Of a DNA stretch of 64,000 bases, positions 34,313-45,000 are shown piece by piece; positions within the stretch are counted from its first letter, which is position 1; each line of letters opens with the position of its first letter. Both the position numbers and the translations under genes were made by a program. This DNA is from GAS368 sp965227745 (GTDB lineage Bacteria > Verrucomicrobiota > Verrucomicrobiia > Opitutales > Opitutaceae): assembly GCA_965227745.1 (NCBI GenBank), contig OZ245769.1:5270001-5334000 (forward strand). The letters are read 5' to 3'. Under the pieces are notes generated by a model that was given only the letters and a program-made list of their open reading frames with translations, was not told where the DNA came from and searched no databases.

Positions 34313-35700
34313 GCCATCTCGAAGTGTTCGAAGTGTATTCGTTTACTTGATACGCCGAGGTGACGGAGGCTCGGCGTGACAAAGTCCGTCATCGCCCGCG
34401 GGCCGCAGAGGAAGAAATGATAATTCAACGCGCTGAGCGGCAGGGCCGCGGCGAGCACGGCTTCGGTGATGAAGCCCGTGGGGCCCGGCCAGCGGGGCGG
34501 CGGGGCTTGGAGGACGTGGGTGATTTGGAGCGAGAGTTTTAGCGCGAGGCGGTCGAACTCCTCGCGAAAGAGAATTTCATCGCAGTTCCAGTTGCCGTAA
34601 ATCAAGTGGAGCGGGCGGGGGTCGGCTCGCTCGGCCAGCGTTCGCAGCATGCTGATGATCGGTGCGATGCCCACGCCGCCGGCGATGAAGACAAATCCGT
34701 CGGAGTGGGGATACAGATCGGGAGTGAAGACACCGTAGGGGCCGTCCACATACGCGACCTCGCCGATCTGGGTGCGGCCCACGGTGCGCGTGAAATCGCC
34801 CAGGGCCTTGATCGTAAACTGAAGTTCACCGGGAGACTCGGCGCTGCCCGAAAAGGAAAACGGATGTTCCTCGGCGCGGAAGGGGCTTTGGCCCAGCGAG
34901 AGCCACGCGAATTGGCCCGGGCTGAAAGGCAGGCGCCCGTTGCCCTCGGGGCGCAGGGTGAGTTCCCACGCGCTGCCACCCTGGGGCGTGACGCGGACCA
35001 CGCGATAAGGTCGCCGACGCAGGCGCAGCGGGCGCACCAATCGAATGTAGCCCAAGACGCCGACCCAGAGGGCGACGTAGCCAATCCACAGGTCGCCTTT
35101 CCACGCGACGCGGGTGTAGTTGCCCGTGCCCGCGATGTGAACGACGGCCAATACCATCGCAGTCGAAGCCATCATGCCGTGTCCAAGGCGCCAATGATCA
35201 TACGAAAGCTTTAAGCGTTTTCGCGCGAGCGAGGTGACGATCAAGGTGACGAACAAAAGCAAAGCGACCCGGCCAGCGGTCAGCGGAAACGACGCGCGGA
35301 GGGGATTGGCAGTGCCGACAGCGAGAGGGTACGCGAGCCGCAGGATGAGGTAGTGAGCGAGCACCAAGCCCACGGCACCGATGGCCGCCCAGCGGTGAAA
35401 ATAGTAGATGATATCGATGCCGAACGGAGCGGTGAGCCGATGAAACCGGGCGGTGAGGGCGAACTGCGCGCCGAGCATGGCCAAACCGCCGAAGCCCAAA
35501 CCCATGGCGAAATCCCACCAGAAGCCGCCCCCGCCCGGAACGGGACCGAGCAGGAGCGCGGCGATGGGCAGAGTGATGACCAGTAAATAGCCGGCGACAT
35601 ACTCCACCGCTGAAGCGTACCGCCGACGAGGCGATCGCGGCGTGGGACGTTTCACGGACACGACCTCCGGCAATTTCGACGAAGTGCTTTCGGGTGTCAT
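34309..35700 (-). CDS. Ferric-reductase-like transmembrane flavoprotein
   Basis: 463 residues, starting at ATG 35700. Six hydrophobic segments in the N-terminal half form a ferric-reductase/NOX-like domain: IDIIYYFHRWAAIGAVGLVLAHY and YDHWRLGHGMMASTAMVLAVVHI contain the paired histidines for two b hemes. A FAD-binding module has HPFSFSGSAESPGEL (in place of HPFTIS), and an NAD(P)H module has GFVFIAGGVGIAPIISMLRTL and NYHFFLCGPRAMTDFV. It ends HFEHFEMA, the usual family tail. It moves electrons from NAD(P)H across the inner membrane; the acceptor could be Fe(III), O2 or the cytochrome c encoded next. Confidence 0.88.
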   Translation of the reverse strand: MTPESTSSKLPEVVSVKRPTPRSPRRRYASAVEYVAGYLLVITLPIAALLLGPVPGGGGFWWDFAMGLGFGGLAMLGAQFALTARFHRLTAPFGIDIIYYFHRWAAIGAVGLVLAHYLILRLAYPLAVGTANPLRASFPLTAGRVALLLFVTLIVTSLARKRLKLSYDHWRLGHGMMASTAMVLAVVHIAGTGNYTRVAWKGDLWIGYVALWVGVLGYIRLVRPLRLRRRPYRVVRVTPQGGSAWELTLRPEGNGRLPFSPGQFAWLSLGQSPFRAEEHPFSFSGSAESPGELQFTIKALGDFTRTVGRTQIGEVAYVDGPYGVFTPDLYPHSDGFVFIAGGVGIAPIISMLRTLAERADPRPLHLIYGNWNCDEILFREEFDRLALKLSLQITHVLQAPPPRWPGPTGFITEAVLAAALPLSALNYHFFLCGPRAMTDFVTPSLRHLGVSSKRIHFEHFEMA

Positions 35701-35794
35701 GGTTTCCTTCGGCGGAGAGGCGGACCCGGAAGGCAAGATCGCCGCGGCCGCGGTGGATCCGCTGCGGCTCGTGCGCTCGACTGGAGGCGCTCGC

Positions 35795-36262
35795 CTACTT
35801 CCGGGGCTTGCCCGGGGTGGACGTGGCGTCCTTTTTGGCGGGCACGATCACGACCGGGCACAGCGCGCGGTTGAGCACGCCATGCGTGGTGCTGCCGACG
35901 AGCAGATCGTAAAACGCCGTGTGGCCATGGGAGCCCATGACGATGTAGTCCGCCTTGCACTCGCGGGCTTGCTCGAGAATGGACGAGACGGGGGCTCCCG
36001 TGACTTGGACGCTCTTCGCGGAGAGCCCCTGCGGTTTGAGGGATTCCTTGATCGCGTCCAGTTGGCGCGTGGCGTTTTTTTCGCCGGCGGCGATGAGCTC
36101 GGAAAGATTCATCATCGCGGCATACTCGGTCATCACGATCGGAGGCTGCACCACGGTGAGGAGGACGACGCGTCCGCTGAGCGCGCTGGCCAACTTGACG
36201 GCTTCGGCGACGACATCGTCGCTGATGGGGGAAAAATCGATAGGGGCGAGGATCGTTTTCAT
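35795..36262 (-). CDS. Universal stress protein UspA family
   Basis: 155 residues. MKTILAPIDFSPISDDVVAEAV is the usual N-terminus, and the ATP-binding motif G-2X-G-9X-G(S/T) is present as GSHGHTAFYDLLVGST, followed by VLNRALCPVVIVP. This indicates a nucleotide-binding single Usp domain. It acts in the cytoplasm, typically under energy or oxygen stress. No clear operon partner: 94 bases lie before the ferric-reductase-like start and 97 to the DksA-like stop. Confidence 0.92.
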   Translation of the reverse strand: MKTILAPIDFSPISDDVVAEAVKLASALSGRVVLLTVVQPPIVMTEYAAMMNLSELIAAGEKNATRQLDAIKESLKPQGLSAKSVQVTGAPVSSILEQARECKADYIVMGSHGHTAFYDLLVGSTTHGVLNRALCPVVIVPAKKDATSTPGKPRK

Positions 36263-36359
36263 GCCGCTAATCTAGCACAGCCCGCCCAGCGCGTGCGCCG
36301 CACACCTTGCCAATCGCTGTGCGTTACTTGCGTTGGACGCGCGACCGCGCGCAGCGAAA

Positions 36360-36875
36360 CTAATCTTCCGCGGCGCCGTAGGCGTCCGACACAAAAATCC
36401 TCCCGGTGCGCCTGGGCGATTTTTGGCGGGCGGCCTCGATGCGTTCGGCGGCGGCGCGGCAGAAGCGGGTCCAGGGCAGGACGAAGAGGCGGGCGAGCGG
36501 AATCGCCTGGCCGGTCGCTTCACAGCGGCCGTAGGAGCCATCGCGGATGCGCCGCAAGGCGGCGTCGATTTCGCAGAGCTGGTTGTCTTCCGCGCCTAAT
36601 TCGGCCCACAGCAAATCGCGATCACGTTGGTCTTGGATCGTGTCGACGACATCGATGCCGCTGGTGTCGAGCGGGACGGCAATCTGCCCCTCGTGTTCCG
36701 CGTGGGCTTGCAGCAACCGCGCGCGGAGATGGAGCAGCGTGCGATGGTGCCATTTCCACTTGGCGGGAACGGCGGCTAGTTGCGAGGCGGGGCGGGCAAC
36801 GAAAGGGCGGAACTCGAGTGAACTCTCGGTCGGCGGGGTGGGCGTAACTCCGGGGGTATCCATCGTCGATTTCAT
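36360..36875 (-). CDS. DksA/TraR-like protein 1, reduced zinc finger
   Basis: 171 residues starting at 36875 (MKSTMDTP); the frame is open upstream but not protein-like. The C-terminal half matches DksA/TraR: DQRDRDLLWAELGAEDNQLCEIDAALRRIRDGSYGRC, then RLFVLPWTRFC. The four zinc cysteines are reduced to C-X2-T-X17-C-X2-A (CEAT ... CRAA). This is the pattern I recall for the zinc-independent DksA2 of Pseudomonas aeruginosa. The N-terminal WKWHHRTLLHLRARLLQAHAEH forms the coiled-coil arm. A second, related gene lies at 37403-37906. It likely binds RNA polymerase, possibly under zinc limitation. Confidence 0.85.
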   Translation of the reverse strand: MKSTMDTPGVTPTPPTESSLEFRPFVARPASQLAAVPAKWKWHHRTLLHLRARLLQAHAEHEGQIAVPLDTSGIDVVDTIQDQRDRDLLWAELGAEDNQLCEIDAALRRIRDGSYGRCEATGQAIPLARLFVLPWTRFCRAAAERIEAARQKSPRRTGRIFVSDAYGAAED

Positions 36876-36906
36876 GGCGGAGAGTTTAGCGACTCCGAGA
36901 AAACGA

Positions 36907-36936
36907 CGCTCCGCGTCCCTTGGCGGGCGCGGAGCG
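36907..36936. terminator. Strong intrinsic terminator between DUF2934 and DksA-like genes
   Basis: CGCTCCGCG (36907-36915) pairs perfectly with CGCGGAGCG (36928-36936). The plus strand continues with TTTTTT; the minus strand, the gene orientation here, with TCGTTTTC. It probably ends the DUF2934 transcript. Confidence 0.8.
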
Positions 36937-36984
36937 TTTTTTGAAATAACTTTATCGGCGAAGCGTTCCGCAGGCGGTGGCGGA

Positions 36985-37353
36985 TCAACGCGTGGGCTTC
37001 GCTGGCTTCGGGGGTTGGAGATTGGAACTCCGGCTGCGAACGCGCTGCTGGGCCTCGCCGCCGAGCACGTCGACACGACCATCGTGCGGCTTCGAGGGCT
37101 GGTGAAAGCGATGGGCGGGATCGGATTGGTGTGAGGCGACAGTGTTGCGAAGGCTAAGGTGCGGCGCGGTGGCCTCGGGCGAGAAAGCACTCACGGCGCT
37201 CGTGGGGTCGACCTCCTTGGCAAGCTGTTCGGCGGCGGCGAGCCAGTGTTGCTCGTGCTGGCCGTCAAGCTGACCCGATTCAAGCCAGAGGAAGTAGGCG
37301 CGCTGCCGGATGCGATCTTCGTGGCTGGAGGAAATGGCGGTGGGTTTGTTCAT
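36985..37353 (-). CDS. DUF2934 domain protein
   Basis: 122 residues starting MNKPTAISSSHEDRIRQRAY at 37353. The N-terminal DUF2934 motif is RIRQRAYFLWLESGQLDGQHEQHWLAAAEQLA, short and helical, of unknown function and common in proteobacteria and Verrucomicrobia. The C-terminal 70 residues are low-complexity and Gln/Arg/Pro-rich. It lies between the two DksA-like genes on the same strand, 49 bases after the second one, and ends at a strong terminator. Confidence 0.75.
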   Translation of the reverse strand: MNKPTAISSSHEDRIRQRAYFLWLESGQLDGQHEQHWLAAAEQLAKEVDPTSAVSAFSPEATAPHLSLRNTVASHQSDPAHRFHQPSKPHDGRVDVLGGEAQQRVRSRSSNLQPPKPAKPTR

Positions 37354-37402
37354 AAAGGGACGGGTCTTGCGGGTGATTTTGTGGATGCGGGCGGAGAAGT
37401 TT

Positions 37403-37906
37403 TTATTTCGCGGGATTTTTAGTCCGCTTTTTCGGCTTTTGCGGGATTCGATGTTCATGCTGCTCCTCGGCCGAGCGATTGTAGCGCGCCCACGGTACGG
37501 CGCGGAGGCGATCCTCGGGGATGGGGTGGCCGGTCTCCTCGCAGATGCCGTAGAAACCATCGACGATGCGCTGCAGGGCGCAGTCCACCTCGAACAGCTT
37601 ATCGCTTTCTGTCGCGAGCTCCCGCCAGAGCTCATCGCGCTCGAGCTGGATCTGCGCGGCATCGGCGAGGTCGGTCGGGGCTGGGTCGGCGGGGGCCGTG
37701 GCATCCCGGGCGTGCTGGTGATGCTCGTTGAGGAGGCGGGCGCGAAGAGCCAGCAGGGTGTGATAGTGCCACTTCCATTTCGACGGAATGATCGGAGGTG
37801 GGGTGGAGTTGGGCGTGGCACCGAGGACTTTCACGTCGTCGGAATCGCGACGGAGCGAACCCAGCCGGGGAGCGGCAGAAGAACGGGGGGAGGGGGTTTT
37901 CTTCAT
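37403..37906 (-). CDS. DksA/TraR-like protein 2, reduced zinc finger
   Basis: 167 residues starting MKKTPSPRSSAAPRL at 37906. It is clearly related to DksA-like protein 1: KWKWHYHTLLALRARLLNEH, ERDELWRELATESDKLFEVDCALQRIVDGFYGIC, then EDRLRAVPWARYN. The zinc site is even more reduced, C-X2-T-X17-N-X2-A, so only one of four cysteines remains. The PEDRL and coiled-coil parts are intact, so RNA-polymerase interaction may persist without zinc. It probably forms one unit with the DUF2934 gene. Confidence 0.83.
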   Translation of the reverse strand: MKKTPSPRSSAAPRLGSLRRDSDDVKVLGATPNSTPPPIIPSKWKWHYHTLLALRARLLNEHHQHARDATAPADPAPTDLADAAQIQLERDELWRELATESDKLFEVDCALQRIVDGFYGICEETGHPIPEDRLRAVPWARYNRSAEEQHEHRIPQKPKKRTKNPAK

Positions 37907-38129
37907 AATAGGACAATAGCCCTTCGGGCGCTCCCCTGCTGGGCGAAAATTGTCCAAAGCCGCTCACCCCTTGCGGTGCCATGGCCGCCGCACCGGCGCT
38001 ACGGCGCTGCGGAGGCGGCATCGTGGCGGCACGGGGTGACGGCTATTAGTTCCCCTTCGCTAAAGGAAAGGGCTGGAAAGGTGAGACTGAAAAGCGGCTT
38101 TACCTCGGTCCGGGCAAAGGCCCGGGCTC

Positions 38130-38190
38130 AAAAAAAATTCCGCCGGCTTTAGCAGCACTTCGCGAGAAGTGAAACCAAGGCCGGCGGAAT
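38130..38190 (-). terminator. Intrinsic terminator of tmRNA
   Basis: GCCGGCGGAAT (38180-38190) pairs with ATTCCGCCGGC (38137-38147). On the minus strand the stem is followed by eight T residues (complement of A at 38130-38137), just downstream of the tmRNA 3' end. Confidence 0.9.
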
Positions 38191-38196
38191 CGAGAT

Positions 38197-38549
38197 TGGT
38201 GGAGGTGGCGGGAGTTGAACCCGCGTGCCCCTGACCTTTGCGCGCCGCATCTACGTGTATAGCGTGATATTAATCTCACTGTTGCCAAGCGACCACACGC
38301 GCTCAGGCACCAGCCAGTCCCCGGATGAAGATACAGCGCGCCGTCCGCGGACGGCTCCGCGCGCTATGCCTGCTGTCGTCGTTGATTCTAGCTAGCAGGT
38401 GTCGTTAGATCAACGTGACTGCCATTAGGCAGCCAGGGGCATTTCTTCAGTGTTGCCGATTGTTTTTTCGCAGGGAGTTTAACGAGAGGCCCACGACTCT
38501 CGACAGGCAGCGGCGCACGCGAACCAAGGGTAGAATCCAGAACACCCCC
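38197..38549 (-). ncRNA. ssrA: tmRNA (transfer-messenger RNA)
   Basis: 353 nt on the minus strand. The 5' GGGGGUG (38549-38543) pairs with the 3' CACCUCC before the discriminator A and an encoded CCA (38197-38199). The 3' T-arm GCGGGTTCAACTCCCGC is present. The tag-reading frame is GGC AAC ACT GAA GAA ATG CCC CTG GCT GCC TAA (38457 down to 38425), giving GNTEEMPLAA with the usual LAA proteolysis tail. It rescues stalled ribosomes. SmpB is not in the window. An intrinsic terminator follows. Confidence 0.96.
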
Positions 38550-39013
38550 AGAAAGTTTAGCTTTCGATTGGGGAGTTTCGATTGAAGACCAATTGAAACG
38601 TGCGGGTGACCAATCAAAGAACAGAACTGAGCAAAGTAGACAGGTCGGGGGCGATTGCAAGTGTGGTCGGGCAGGGGCGGAGCGAGGCCGTTGATTTCCC
38701 GCATGGAAAACTTTGGGAAGGGAGCGGGCCTTTGTGTGTATGATTTGCGTATGCATATAACTAATAGATGGCCCTTGGGCTTTGGGTTTCTGTCGTGGTT
38801 GTAGGCGACGCAATGCAAGCGTACTGCGAATCAGGGCCTCGGTGTAGCGCGATAGTAATACTACTACCCGCGATTGTATTTGCGGCGCTAGGGAGGGTTG
38901 CCGATTAAGGAATCCTTGCGAAGTGCGGGTCGCGTGGTCGTCCAGTCTGCGCGATGGTCGGTGGCGCTTCGCTCACCCCACCTGTCTCGGCTTCGCCTTC
39001 CTTCAACCTCGCT
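38550..39013. other. Intergenic region upstream of tmRNA and the giant repeat protein
   Basis: 464 bases. The left end must contain the tmRNA promoter (minus); a TAAACT-like -10 lies at about 38557-38562, with no good -35. The right end leads to the giant gene. Many small ORFs here are low-quality and I do not support any of them. Composition is lower in GC than the flanking genes. Confidence 0.4.
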
Positions 39014-42000
39014 ATGAATTCCTCCTCTGCTTCGGCTGCTCGCGTTTCCGGCATCGATTTATTATCCCACGGGCTACTCGCCGTGATGGGCCGGCCATCT
39101 CGGTTGATGGCTTGGGTGGCGCTGGCGGCAGCGCTGATTTTGCTCCCGACTCTGCGGGCGACTCCCGTGGCGGCGCAGTTTGTGGCGGTCGGTGAGGCCG
39201 GCACGATTCTCACGAGTCCGGATGCGACGACTTGGACGGCGCGTACGTCGGGCACGGCGGTGCGGTTGCGCGCGGTCGTCGCCAAAGGCGGCGTACTCAT
39301 CGCGGTGGGCGAGGGCGGAGTGGTCCTTGCGAGTTCGGATAGCGGTGCGTCTTGGGCGAGCCGGACTTCGGGTGTCACGGAGACGCTGCGCGGCGTGGCG
39401 GCGAGTTCGACGCGCTTTGTGGCGGTCGGCGGCCAGACCAATTCGTTGGTGCGCTATAGCGACGACGGCATCACGTGGACGGGTGCGACAGTGCCGACGC
39501 TCGGCAAGCTGCGCGGCGTGGCTTTCGGCAACAGCAAGTTTGTCGCCGTCGGCGCGAGCGGCACCGTGGTGACGAGCCCGGATGGCGTGACGTGGACAAC
39601 GCAAGACGCCAGCACGAGCGAGCGCCTCGATGGCGTCGTTTGGACGGGAACGAAGTTTTCGGCGATCAGCTCGAGCGGCAAAGTTTTTTCCAGCACCGAC
39701 GGTGTGACGTGGACCTCGGCGCAGGGCACTCCGCCCTGGTGGATCGAGGGCCTCACGTGGAATGAGGGTAAATATGTCGCGATCGGCGCGGGCGGTAAGA
39801 TCGCGACCAGTCCCGATGCGACCACTTGGACGCAACAGACCAGTGGCACGTCGAATACCCTGCACGGCGCGGCGTGGTCGAATGGGCCGGTCGCAACGAC
39901 GGTCGATCCGGTCGCGGCGCTGGCGAATCTGCGGCCCTTGATCGTAAGCCGCGTCTTGGTGGCGGTCGGCGAGTCCGGCACGGTGTTGACGAGTTCCGAT
40001 GGCGCGACGTGGACGGCCCGGACATCTGGCACGACGGCCCGCCTTCGCGCGGTCGCCGGCCAGATCGGGTTGCTGGTCGCAGTGGGCGAAACGGGCACCG
40101 TGATTCTCAGCACCAATGACGGCATCTCGTGGTCCGCCCGCGACTCCGGCATCACTGAAACACTGCGTGGCGTGGCGACGAGCACGACGCGCTTTGTCGC
40201 GGTCGGCGGTCGCACCAACGGCTTGGTGCGCTACAGCGATGATGGCACCACCTGGGTGGCAGCGACGCTGCCAACGGTCGGCAAGCTCCGCGCTGTGACT
40301 TGGGGCAACGGCAAGTTTGTCGCGGTCGGCGCGACGGGCGCGGTGCTGACCAGCACCGACGGCGCGACGTGGACGTCGCAAAATGCCAACACGAGCGAAC
40401 GGCTCGATGGCGCATTCTGGACGGGCAGCAAATACTCGGTGCTCAGCGAAACCGGCAAGGTCCTCACCAGCACGGACGGCGTGACGTGGGATTCGACCCA
40501 GGGCAACCCGCCCTCGTGGATCGAGGGGCTGACCTGGAGCGAAGGCGCCTTCATCGCGGTCGGCGGTGGCGGCAAGATCAAGACCAGCGCCGATGGCGCC
40601 GCATGGTCGTTCCAAACCAGCGGGACGACGAAGGTCCTCCATGGTGTGACGTGGTCGGGTAAGTTTGTGGCGCAGACGATCGATCCGATCGCGACGCTGG
40701 CCAACCTCCGCAAGATCACCGTCAGCGGCGTGACCGCTTCGAACAAAGTTTACGACCGCACCACCACCGCCACCGTCAGCGCCTCGAGCGCGGCGCTGGT
40801 CGGGGTCGGCAGTGGCGATACCGTGCTGCTCAGCACCGCATTGGTGGCTGGCACCTTTGACACCAAGACCGTCGGCACGAGCAAGACGGTCACCATCAGC
40901 GGGCTCACGATCAGCGGCGCCAATTCCGGCGATTACACGCTCGTGCAGCCGACGGCCACTGCCGACATCACCGCCGTGGGTCTGACGATCACGGGCTTGG
41001 CGGCCAACGGGAAGACCTATGACCGCACCACGACTGCAACGCTGAGCGGTACCCCGACCCTGAACGGAGTGATCTCCGGCGATACCGTCACGATCGACTC
41101 GACCAACGCGGCCGCCGCCTTCGCGAGCCGCAATGCTCTTTCCAATCAAGCGATCACGGTGACGGGCTATGCCCTCGCCGGCACCGATGCGGCCAACTAC
41201 ACCCTGACGTCGCAACCCACGGGCCTGACGGCGAGCATCTCGGCCAAGACGATCACCGTTTCGGGAATTACCGTGAGCAATAAGACCTACGATGGCGGTC
41301 TTACCGCGACGCCGAACTATACGAGTCCAAACTTTAGCGGAGTCGTGAGCGGCGACACCGTGACCCTCGTCACCAGCGGGGCGAGCGCGGCGTTTGGCAC
41401 CAAGACCGTCGCGACCGCGAAGACCGTGACCTTTACCGGCCTGACCCTCGGTGGCTCGGACGGAGCGAATTACACGCTGACGCAGCCGACGACTACGGCG
41501 GATATCACCGCCGCCGCGCTGACGATTTCGGGCATCACGGCGAGCGACAAGACCTACGATGGCGGCCTCACCGCGACTTTGAACACCGGGAGCGCGGCTT
41601 TGGTGGGCAAAGTTTCGGGCGATACTGTGAGCCTCACGGGCACCCCGGCCGGAGCATTTTCCTCCAAGACCGTGGCCCCGGGCAAGACCGTGACGGTCAC
41701 GGGCTACTCGCTGACGGGTGCGGATGCGGGCAACTACACGCTCCCGACGCCAAACGCCTCGACCAGCGCGAGCATCACGGCCAAGACGATCACGGTCGCG
41801 GGTCTCACGGCCAGCAACAAGACTTACGATGGCGGTCTTACCGCGACGCCAAACTATACGAGCCCATCCTTTAGCGGCGTGGTGAGCGGCGACACCGTGA
41901 CCCTCGTCACGAGCGGCGCGAGCGCGGCGTTTGGCACCAAGACCGTCGCGACCGGGAAGACCGTGACCTTTACGGGCCTGACCCTCGGTGGCTCGGACGG

Positions 42001-45000
42001 AGCGAATTACACGCTGACGCAGCCGACGACGACAGCCGATATCACGGCGGCTAGCCTGACGATCTCGGGCATCACCGCCACGGATAAGACTTACGATGGC
42101 GGCGACACCGCGACTTTGAACACCGCGAGCGCGGCCTTGGTCGGCAAAGTCTCGGGCGACGATGTCAGCCTCTCTGGCACGCCGAGCGGAAAGTTCTCCT
42201 CCAAGACGGTGGCGGCGGGCAAGACCGTGACGGTCACGGGTTACTCGCTGACCGGGGCGGATTCAGGCAACTACACGCTCCCGACGCCAAACGCCTCGAC
42301 CACCGCGAGCATCATCGCCAAGACCATCACGGTCGCCGGACTCACGGCGAGCAACAAGACCTATGATGGTGGTCTTACCGCGACGCCGAACTACACCTCC
42401 CCGTCCTTTAGTGGTGTGGTGAGCGGCGACACCGTGACGCTCGTCACCGGCGGGGCGAGTGCGGCATTCGGCACCAAGACGGTCGCCAACGCGAAGACCG
42501 TGACTTTTGCGGGCCTCACCCTCGGCGGTGCCGATGGCGCGAATTACACCCTGACGCAGCCGACGACGACGGCCAATATCACCGCGGCGGGCCTGACGAT
42601 CTCGGGCATCACCTCCACGGATAAGACCTACGATGGCAACGACACCGCGACGCTGAACACCGCGAGCGCGGCTCTGGTCGGCAAAGTCTCGGGCGACGAT
42701 GTGAGCCTCGCGGGCACCCCGAGCGGAAAGTTCTCCTCCAAGACGGTGGCAGCGGGCAAGACCGTCACGGTCACGGGCTACTCGCTGGAGGGCGCGGATG
42801 CGGGCAACTACACGCTCCCGACGCCAAACGCCTCGACCACGGCGAGCATCACGCCTAAGACGATCACGGTCGCGGGACTCACGGCCAGCAACAAAACCTA
42901 CGATGGCAGCCTCACCGCGACCCCGAACTACACGAGTCCGGCCTTTAGCGGCGTCGTGAGTGGAGATACGGTCACGCTGGTCTCGAGCAGTGCAACCGCG
43001 ACCTTTGCCACCAAGACGGTGGCCTCCGACAAGACGGTGACGTTTGCCGGCTTGACGCTCGGCGGTGCGGACGGCGCGAACTACACGCTCACGCAGCCGA
43101 CGACGACGGCCAGCATCACGGCGGCGGGTCTGACGATCTCGGGCATCACCGCCACGGATAAGACTTACGATGGTAACTTGACGGCGGCGTTGAGCACCGG
43201 AAGCGCGGCCCTAGTTGGCAAAGTCTCGGGTGACGATGTGAGCCTCACCGGCACGGCCGTGGGTGCCTTTGCCACCAAGACCGTGGCCTCCGGCAAGACG
43301 GTGTCGGTCACGGGCTATTCCCTCACGGGAGCGGATGCGGGCAACTACACCCTGCCCACGCCCAACGCGACCACGACCGCGAGCATCACCTCTAAGACGA
43401 TCACCGTTTCCGGAATCACGGTGAGCAACAAGGTCTACGACGGCAACGCCACCGCGACTCCAAGCTACGGTAGCGCGACCCTCAATGGTGTCGTCAGCGG
43501 CGATATCGTGACGCTCGGCACCGGCAGCGCGACTGCGGCTTTCAACTCCAAGACCGTCGGCACGGGCAAAACCGTGACCTTTACAGGCCTCGCTCCCGCA
43601 GGGGCCGATGGCAGCAACTACACGCTCACGCAGCCGACCACGACGGCGAACATCACCGCCAAGACTCTCACGGTTTCCGGTGTGACCGCTAACAACAAGG
43701 TCTACGATGGCAGCACGACGGCGACGCTGGGCTTTGGCTCCGCCTCGTTTGTCGGCGTGGTGAGCGGCGACACGGTCACGGTGAATAGCAGCGGCGCCAC
43801 CGGCACCTTCGCCAATGCGAACGTCGGCGCCGGCAAGACCGTCCAGGTCGCGGGCATCGCAGCGAGCGGCGCCGATGGCGGTAACTACAGCGTCACGCAG
43901 CCGACCACGACGGCCAATATCACCCCGGCCAGCGTCACGATTGCCATCAGCAATCTCAGCTTCACTTACGACGGCACGCCCAAGTCGGCGACGATCACCC
44001 TCTCGCCCCAAGCGGCAGCCAGCATCGTGTACTCGGGCGGCGGCAGTGCGCCGACCAATGCCGGCACCTACACGGTGTCGGTCAATGTCACCGATAACAA
44101 TTACTCTGGCTCCTCGAGCGCCACGCTCACCATCGCCAAAGCCACGCAGACGATCACGTTTGCACCGCCGGCGAGCGCGACGGTCAGCCAGCCGGTGACC
44201 CTCTCGGCCACCTCGTCCAGCACGCTGCCCGTGACGTTTAGCGTCATCAGCGGCGGGGCCACGCTCAATGGCACCACGCTCACGCCGACGGCAGTCGGCC
44301 CGATCGTCGTGCGCGCCACGCAGGCGGGCACGGACAATGTCACGGCGACCACGCTCGACCGCACGATCACGGGCACGGCGCTGCCGATCCCGGTGCTCAC
44401 GATCGCGCCCATCGGTGACCACTTCTTCAACGAGGGTTCCGTGGTTGTGACTGCGACTGTCTCCTCCGGCCTGCCCCTGACCTACAGCGTCGTGAGCGGC
44501 CCGGCGGTCTTCGGGGGGAATCGTATCGGATTCTTGAATACGGGCTCGGTCACGATCCGCGTCACGCAAGTCGGCGACGCCACCCACCCGCAGGTGTCGG
44601 CGGAGCAGACCTTCCAAATCAAGGCCAGCACGCCCCCGGTCTTCTTCGGTGACTTGGTCGACGATCCGAGCATCTCCAGCGATCGCGGTGAGTTGGTCCA
44701 GGATTCCGGCCCCCGGGTGGACGCGAAGTCGGGCGACATCGCGGCGGTCGTCCAGCCCGGCGGCAAGGGTGGCACGGTGCTCATCGTGGCGCCCACGCTC
44801 AACCTCAACGTCTCGGTCGACTTCACCCTCGCGGCGGATGGCACCTACACCGCGCCCTTCACGGGTGGCGGCCGCTCCTTGGTGCTCACGGGCAGCTACA
44901 GCGGCGGGATTCTGACGGGCCGCATCGCCGCGCTGCGCGTGGCGTTTAACACCGTGGCTCAAGTGCCCACCGGCTCGACGGCGGCCATCGCCGGCTACTA

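Noticed and set aside
38550..39013. Small coding genes upstream of the giant protein
   Set aside because: Overlapping ORFs in the tmRNA and its upstream region have no family features.
39074..41215. Long minus-strand ORF of about 713 codons in the giant gene
   Set aside because: Arg/Gly/Ala-rich antisense product of the repetitive gene; it has no signature of its own.
40715..43933. CRISPR-like array
   Set aside because: Regular spacing of 537 bp is too long and the repeats are coding with a maintained frame, so they are protein repeats.
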